Source: Fimbriimonadaceae bacterium
GTDB taxonomy: Bacteria > Armatimonadota > Fimbriimonadia > Fimbriimonadales > Fimbriimonadaceae
DNA length: 54,874 nucleotides
NCBI GenBank assembly: GCA_024710805.1
Contig: JANJUB010000098.1
Span: 1 to 54,874, forward strand
Reading direction: 5' to 3'
The notes beneath the pieces were generated by a model. That model did no database searches and was not told the DNA's origin. It saw only the letters and a program-made list of their open reading frames with translations. Made by a program: the position numbers and the translations under genes. This document shows, piece by piece, positions 50,433-54,874 of this stretch; position 1 is the first letter of the stretch; every line of letters starts with the position of its first letter.

Positions 50433-50861
50433 ATGGATCGCATGACTAAACACCCGCCTGATCAGACGCTGAGAGAGCTGCTGAGCCCCTCATTTCTCCG
50501 GCACATTCCCGAGAGCGAGAACATCGCCCAGGAACTGGTGGCCGAGTTCGTGGAGGGCCATCCCGAAGTGCACGCCACGGACACCGAGGCGTTGGCGCGC
50601 CTGATCTGGCTGGCCCTCGCGACCGCGCTCGATCATCTCGACGACGCTCAGCAGTTCGCCGCGCGGTGCCGCGAGCTTGGCCGCTCCTTCGTGGGCCTCG
50701 GGCTACGCCCCCGACACTTTCCGGCTATGGCCCAACTCCTCCTGCGGCACTTAGCGCTTGAAGAGACCGAGGCCGATGCGTGGAAGAGGTTCGTGCTTCA
50801 GATCGAGCGGGCCATGGTTAGCGGATCCAAGCAAACAGGGCCTGGGCCTGCTCTTTCGTAA
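50433..50861 (+). CDS. Globin-like protein lacking the proximal histidine
   Basis: 142 all-helical residues. The stretch LDHLDDAQQFAARCRELGRSFVGLGLRPRHFPAMAQLLL follows the E-F helix pattern of flavohaemoglobin-type globins (LG-x-x-H-x-x-x-x-x-x-P-x-x-Y), and EADAWKRFVLQIERAM matches the last helix. Where the haem-binding proximal His is expected the sequence has Phe or Ser, so haem may not bind; it could be a haem-free sensor domain. The 3' end overlaps the convergent SARP gene by 44 bp. The start is ATG 50433 or 50442. The family call is tentative. Confidence 0.45.
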   Translation: MDRMTKHPPDQTLRELLSPSFLRHIPESENIAQELVAEFVEGHPEVHATDTEALARLIWLALATALDHLDDAQQFAARCRELGRSFVGLGLRPRHFPAMAQLLLRHLALEETEADAWKRFVLQIERAMVSGSKQTGPGPALS

Positions 50862-53736
50862 CGGGTAGTTCGTGGGTGCACACTCCGCCGAAATGGGCGG
50901 CGGCGGCATCGCGGTGATCGATTTCGGACTCAACGACGATCAGACCTAGCTCACGTTCTAGGTCTCGGGCAAATGCGATGACCTGCCGTGCGCGGTCGGC
51001 ATCGCCGTCGTGAAAAAGAACCTCGGCCAGCAGGGTCAGCGTACAGCAAAGGCCACCATAGTTGTCGTCCAGCACCCACCGTCGTCCCGCCTCGCGAACG
51101 GACCACCGGGATTCGTCCCACTTTCCCTGCAGGATCAAGGCTCGACTCAAGCAGTGCAGCTGATCCGCTTCTTGGTAAGGGCTGCCGATGGCTTCCCAGA
51201 TTCTTAGGGACTCACGCAGTAACGCTTCGGCTTCCTCTGGTCGTCCGTCGGCGGTGGCGATTCGACCCTCGGTTTCGTACAAGAAGGCCGCGGCAACGGG
51301 ATCTCTCAGCCCGCGCAGCGATTCCTTCGAGCGTTCGATCGCCTCCAATGCCTCTCGCCTGCGATCCGTGAACCAAAGCGTGGCTCCGAGATACGTGCCC
51401 AGCGAGGGGAGTTCGGTTTCGGCGCCGGTAGCCTGCAGTTTCTCAAAGGCCGCAGAGAGGCACTCGAGTGCCTCATCGGCGCGTCGCTTGTAGTTGACGA
51501 TGACTCCCAAGAGCCGAAGTGCCCGCCCGGTGAGATAGGTGTCGCCGGCGTCCTTCGCAAGTTCGAGCGCCCGTCTGGCCAAGTCCTCGCTGGATTCGAA
51601 CTCGCGCCGGAAAGCAAGCTGGGCTTCGCTGAAGGTCAGTAAGGCCTCCCATGTCGCTGAGCCCTTGACCCCACGTGCGCGCTGAAGGGGCTCTCGGGCA
51701 CGCTCCTCTTGGTGGCACGCGAAACACAGGTGGGCAAGGGTCAGTTCGAGCTCGATCGCTTGGTCCGGGGACGTTTCTTGCCCCCGAACGCGATTTGCCT
51801 CCAAAAACTCCAGCAGGGCCAGGCTGCGACCACGGCTCATCTCCAAGCGCGCGACCTTCTTCGCGCTCGGCCAGGCACGCTCGGGCTCATGGTCGATGGC
51901 CCAGCGCCAGGCGAACAGAATGTTGTCCGCCTCCGACTCGACGAGGTCGATCACTCGGCGGGGCAGGGGCTTCCACGGAGCGATGTCATGCTGGGCGAGC
52001 AGTTCGAGGACGGTGTGCACCGCCGTCCGCTCCAGTGCCTCCCGGGCATCCTCGCCCTGGCGCCTTTGGACGTAGTTACGAACGGGCACCAACATGCGGA
52101 CTCGCACCAGCCCTGAATGATCTTCCATCGCAAGCAGGGCAAGGTCGAGCAACGACTCGATCAGGTCCAAGTACGGCTCGTCGGCCAGCGCCAAGCCGCA
52201 CAGGTCCATGCCCATGCCACCGGGGTACGCCGAGATCCGGTCTACCGTCCGGAGCTGCGCCTCCGACAGGCTGTCAAAGCTCGATACGAGGGCCGACTCA
52301 AGTGATCGGTGGCGATCAGGGAGATCGTGTGCCGACGAGCGAGCGAGCGCATGGTCGAGTTGTCGGAGCAGGTCCTGCGGGGAGAGCAGCCTCAAACGGG
52401 CCGAGGCCAACCTAAGCGCGAGCGGGTAGCCGTCGAGCCGGTGCGCGATCTGCAGCAGCACATGGGCATCCACGTCGGAAATCTCCGCGTTCGGACGGTG
52501 CTGGTGATAGGCGTTTCTCAGGAACTCCGCTCCTGCGACGCGCGGGTCGAGGGGGCCGACCGGGATCAGCTGTTCACCTTGGACCCGCGACGGGATCACC
52601 GACGTGATGAGAATTCGCAAGGTGGGCGCGAGCGAACGCAGATGGGAGATTCCGTCGGCCGCATTCGGCAGGACGCTTTCAAGGTTGTCGATAACAAGCA
52701 CGGTGGGCTCTTGATCGACGAGAACCGCCAAGAACTTGATCGGGTCGGCCTCGCCGGGCGGGTCGCTGCCCAACTGGGCCAGAACTTCGCGCGCCCATAG
52801 GCCAGGTTCCGCAACCTCTACCATCGAAGTGAAGGCAACCCGCCCCCCCTCAGATGCGAGTCGCTGGGCCACCTCGACGGCGAGCCGAGTCTTGCCGATA
52901 CCGCCCGGACCGACCAGAGTGACGACCCGGGTTGTGCTTGTGCGGAGTTGGTCGACCACCCGTGCGACGAGTTCTTCGCGACCGTAAATGGGCTCAGCCG
53001 ATACCGGCAGCGTCGTTGACCAATCGGCGTCGGCCGTCGCGTCCCGCGTTCGCGCCGCAAGATCGCGGGCCAGGCGATCGCTCACGTCTGGCGTGTCGAC
53101 CCCAAGCTGTTCCTTCATCTTGCGGCGATAGTCTTGGAACTCGGCTACCGCCGCAGCAAGACTGCCGAGCTGGGCATGGACTTCGACGGCGAGCTTTCGT
53201 AAATCCTCATTCAGCGGATGTCGCGCGATCATCTGCTGGAGCAGTCCCTGCACCCGGTCGGCCTCGCCGGCCTGAACGGCTCGCGTGATCGCGGTTACGC
53301 CTGCGTTGACCTGGAGTTGGTCGGCGTGGCGCCGTTGCCCGATGACCCACGGGTCCTCCCAGCCGGGAAGAAAGGGATCGAGGATCAGCGACGGTTCAAG
53401 CGTGCGCGACGAGGAATGCTCCAAAACATCGAGGTCCGTGGCCAAACGCGAACGGTCTACCCAGACTTCCGTGGGCGACGAGCCGATAAGATCGGCTTGG
53501 TCACCGAGGGCACGCTTGAGCCGGTGGATCTCTTGTCGAAGTCGCAAGCGCGTCGCGTCATAGTAGTCTTCCGGCCAAAGCTGCTCGGCGAGGTGCTCTC
53601 GGGGCATCTTTCCAGACCGCGACAAGCTCAACAGGACGAGGAGCTTGGCGGCACGCACCGTGCCGAACGCCTCGATCGACTGGTCGTCGGCTTCGAGGCG
53701 AATACTTCCAAACAGGCGAAGTCGACACGTGTTCAC
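50818..53736 (-). CDS. AfsR/SARP-type transcriptional regulator (wHTH-BTAD-STAND ATPase-TPR)
   Basis: 972 residues from a GTG preceded by AGGA. Order: OmpR-like winged helix (about 1-95, RLRLFGSIRLEADD ... LRLRQEIHRLKRALG), bacterial transcriptional activation domain with TPRs (about 100-235), NB-ARC/STAND ATPase with P-loop GPGGIGKT (276-283) and Walker B TVLVIDN (345-351), then a long TPR superhelix (about 590-960). Streptomyces relatives (AfsR, large SARPs) switch on secondary metabolism; in other phyla they are orphan signal-gated activators. The STAND domain suggests ATP-dependent oligomerisation after a ligand binds the TPRs. It follows queF by 50 nt. Confidence 0.92.
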   Translation of the reverse strand: MNTCRLRLFGSIRLEADDQSIEAFGTVRAAKLLVLLSLSRSGKMPREHLAEQLWPEDYYDATRLRLRQEIHRLKRALGDQADLIGSSPTEVWVDRSRLATDLDVLEHSSSRTLEPSLILDPFLPGWEDPWVIGQRRHADQLQVNAGVTAITRAVQAGEADRVQGLLQQMIARHPLNEDLRKLAVEVHAQLGSLAAAVAEFQDYRRKMKEQLGVDTPDVSDRLARDLAARTRDATADADWSTTLPVSAEPIYGREELVARVVDQLRTSTTRVVTLVGPGGIGKTRLAVEVAQRLASEGGRVAFTSMVEVAEPGLWAREVLAQLGSDPPGEADPIKFLAVLVDQEPTVLVIDNLESVLPNAADGISHLRSLAPTLRILITSVIPSRVQGEQLIPVGPLDPRVAGAEFLRNAYHQHRPNAEISDVDAHVLLQIAHRLDGYPLALRLASARLRLLSPQDLLRQLDHALARSSAHDLPDRHRSLESALVSSFDSLSEAQLRTVDRISAYPGGMGMDLCGLALADEPYLDLIESLLDLALLAMEDHSGLVRVRMLVPVRNYVQRRQGEDAREALERTAVHTVLELLAQHDIAPWKPLPRRVIDLVESEADNILFAWRWAIDHEPERAWPSAKKVARLEMSRGRSLALLEFLEANRVRGQETSPDQAIELELTLAHLCFACHQEERAREPLQRARGVKGSATWEALLTFSEAQLAFRREFESSEDLARRALELAKDAGDTYLTGRALRLLGVIVNYKRRADEALECLSAAFEKLQATGAETELPSLGTYLGATLWFTDRRREALEAIERSKESLRGLRDPVAAAFLYETEGRIATADGRPEEAEALLRESLRIWEAIGSPYQEADQLHCLSRALILQGKWDESRWSVREAGRRWVLDDNYGGLCCTLTLLAEVLFHDGDADRARQVIAFARDLERELGLIVVESEIDHRDAAAAHFGGVCTHELPVTKEQAQALFAWIR

Positions 53737-53786
53737 TGCGATTCCTCAGTTATGACGCAGACTCGGCTTGAAATGACGGTTGTCGG

Positions 53787-54131
53787 CTACGGCTGGGGCC
53801 CGGATTCCGCGACGATCACCGATTCGATGCCGCCGCGGACGTTGAAGTTCGCGGTGATCCGCATCCAGCGCGGCGAGCAGGCTTCGACCAGTTCGTCGAG
53901 GATTCGGTTGGTGACGGCCTCGTAGTAGATGCCCTCGTTGCGGAAGCTGTAGTAGTAGAGCTTGAGGGCCTTGAGTTCGAGGCAGGTTTGGTCGGGGATG
54001 TACTCGAGTTCGATGGTGGCGAAGTCCGGCTGGCCGGTCTTGGGGCACACGGACGTGAACTCGGGGCAGATGTGAGTGATCACGTAATCGCGGTGTGGAG
54101 CAGGATTGGGAAAGGTCTCGACGTGCGGCAT
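53787..54131 (-). CDS. queF: NADPH-dependent 7-cyano-7-deazaguanine reductase (type I QueF)
   Basis: 114 residues, the size of unimodular QueF. It reduces preQ0 to preQ1 in queuosine tRNA modification. Active-site Cys in [17 protein letters not shown] with the Asp following, and the NADPH-binding family motif [21 protein letters not shown]. The ATG at 54131 is preferred over TTG/GTG codons slightly upstream. No other queuosine genes (queC, queD, queE) and no preQ1 riboswitch are seen; upstream are REP-like hairpins. Confidence 0.95.
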   Translation of the reverse strand: MPHVETFPNPAPHRDYVITHICPEFTSVCPKTGQPDFATIELEYIPDQTCLELKALKLYYYSFRNEGIYYEAVTNRILDELVEACSPRWMRITANFNVRGGIESVIVAESGPQP

Positions 54132-54163
54132 GGGCACCAAGAGGGTACCGCGGAAGGAGGGGT

Positions 54164-54199
54164 GTCGGGCCTCACAGATGGGTGGGGGAGAGGCCCGAC
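54164..54199. repeat. Perfect 10-bp inverted repeat upstream of queF
   Basis: GTCGGGCCTC (54164-54173) pairs with GAGGCCCGAC (54190-54199) around a 16-nt loop. The arm begins GTCGGG like the hairpins of the neighbouring 84-bp units, so it is probably a REP relative. Confidence 0.65.
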
Positions 54200-54242
54200 G
54201 GGACCGGAGGATATGGGGTCGCCGGTCTATGTCTGTTTGACC

Positions 54243-54410
54243 GGAGATATCGAGCCTGGGTTCCCGTGGTCTTACCAGTGAGAGACGCGGAGCGTCGGGG
54301 TGGGCTCGTCCCCCGACCCAAGAGCGGGAGATGTCGAGCCTGGGTTCCCGTGGTCTTAATATTGAAAGTCACGGAGCGTCGGGGTGGGCTCGTCCCCCGA
54401 CCCAAGAGCC
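54243..54410. repeat. Tandem 84-bp REP-like unit, two copies
   Basis: 54243-54326 and 54327-54410 are head-to-tail copies that differ at a dozen or so positions, mostly in the middle. Each holds a hairpin with arms GTCGGGG/CCCCGAC and a loop TGGGCTCGTC. Beside a REP-associated tyrosine transposase, such palindromes are the expected REP/BIME substrates. The 335-base gap between queF and the transposase is made up of these repeats; no gene is seen in it. Confidence 0.85.
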
Positions 54411-54466
54411 AAGAAGCGGCTTTGACAACGCCGAGCGTCAAGGTAGGTTTTCCGCGACGAGAACAC

Positions 54467-54858
54467 TCACCTATCAATCCTAAGAACGACATCTTGAAGT
54501 TCCGTCACGATCGCGCCGAGGTACGGGTAGTCGAAGTAGTTCTCGACAAGTCCGGCACGAACGGGGTTCAGCGCCATGTACGTGGCATGATTTCGCCAAT
54601 CATCGCCGACTCGCATGACGTGGTCCCAGAAGTCTCTCTGCCAACCCGGCAGGCAATGTCGATGCATCCACTTGCCTGAGAGCAATCGAAACCGATGAAC
54701 GGTGGCTAGCAGATCGGATTCCTCGTGCTGGCCCATCAGCATCAAGTGAAGATGGTCGGGCATGAAGCAGTACACGGGAACGATGCAGCCATGCTCTAGG
54801 GAGGCCCTCTCTAGATGTTCGACTAGAGGATTCACCGTCTGCGGGCAAGTGAACATCC
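54467..54858 (-). CDS. REP-associated tyrosine transposase (RAYT, IS200-like Y1 superfamily), 5'-truncated
   Basis: About 130 residues of a RAYT/TnpA-REP protein. The catalytic HUH motif is HLHLML in VYCFMPDHLHLMLMG. The C-terminal region FWDHVMRVGDDWRNHATYMALNPVRAGLVENYFDYPYLG carries the tail typical of this family. The N-terminal ~30-50 residues are missing because the contig ends in adapter sequence at 54859, so the apparent ATG at 54856 is probably internal. RAYTs are single-copy domesticated transposases that mobilise or maintain REP sequences; the 84-bp palindromic units downstream fit as its substrate. Confidence 0.9.
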
Positions 54859-54874
54859 AGATCGGAAGAGCACA
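54859..54874. other. Illumina TruSeq adapter sequence at contig end (not genomic)
   Basis: The last 16 bases, AGATCGGAAGAGCACA, equal the first 16 bases of the TruSeq read-1 adapter. Adapter read-through was assembled into the contig, so this stretch should be trimmed. Confidence 0.97.

Noticed and set aside
54132-54242. preQ1 riboswitch before queF
   Set aside because: The region is a REP-like perfect hairpin; no preQ1 aptamer-like C-rich loop with an A-rich tail is visible.
54172-54492. 106-codon frame across the 84-bp repeats
   Set aside because: Its peptide repeats ([10 protein letters not shown] twice) simply reflect the tandem REP units.
1-54874. CRISPR arrays, prophage or rRNA
   Set aside because: No regularly spaced 25-40 bp direct repeats with unique spacers, no phage structural genes and no rRNA-like sequence were seen on reading both strands.

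Overview
The window is a contig fragment from a GC-rich bacterium, most likely a member of Armatimonadota close to Fimbriimonadia. That placement is an inference from gene content. It rests on a secreted DUF1800/DUF1501 pair, a DUF1559-type prepilin, many Tat-exported or lipoprotein-tagged periplasmic proteins, a sugar ABC permease with a large exported insertion, an ARC/Mpa-type proteasomal ATPase, a SARP/BTAD giant regulator and a secreted GH109 enzyme. No rRNA or other marker is present to prove it. The last 16 bases equal the start of the Illumina TruSeq adapter, so the right end is an assembly artefact and not genome.

Layout. 1-4163 (minus): the N-terminus of a sugar ABC permease, a CmcI-like methyltransferase coupled to a PhyH-type dioxygenase, an orphan ABC ATPase and prfB, which carries a classical programmed +1 frameshift. 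4247-10222: a secreted subtilase, a small lipoprotein, NhaA, a frameshifted secreted beta-propeller/Ig-like protein and a small exported protein. 10285-17792 (plus): SecA, a sugar-binding lipoprotein, and a compact sulfur-mobilisation operon (sufS-sufU-sufT-rrf2-A-type carrier) without sufBCD. 18019-25685: DUF1501/DUF1800/membrane protein operon, the proteasomal ATPase, a PglF/FlaA1-type nucleotide-sugar dehydratase and frr. 25726-33293: homogentisate dioxygenase, a large secreted glycosidase-like protein, an exported cyclophilin, a prepilin, a Tat-exported phosphoesterase and small lipoproteins. 33335-43744: cupins, a HEPN-like gene of foreign character, an exported sugar isomerase-like protein, tRNA-Leu(CAG), several unknown exported proteins, an erythromycin-esterase-like operon, a streptothricin-acetyltransferase-like GNAT and GH109. 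43828-54131: a 1266-residue secreted protein with an HExxH motif, tRNA-Pro(GGG), a DUF2330/FEN-type exonuclease/zinc-ribbon operon, a degenerate globin-like gene, the SARP regulator and QueF. 54160-54858: REP-like hairpins next to a truncated REP-associated (RAYT) transposase.

Genome-wide themes. Many genes have a TANNNT box 5-9 nt before the start codon, the signature of leaderless mRNAs; a few (frr, the 21187 membrane protein, the zinc-ribbon gene, the SARP gene) instead have a Shine-Dalgarno sequence. Three kinds of intergenic repeat recur: a 150-200 bp element with a nested hairpin and 10-bp tandem units (four copies), an inverted array of 7-bp units (three copies), and the tandem 84-bp REP-like unit by the RAYT gene. 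Several long reading frames start inside these repeats or inside a tRNA, and I have corrected their starts.
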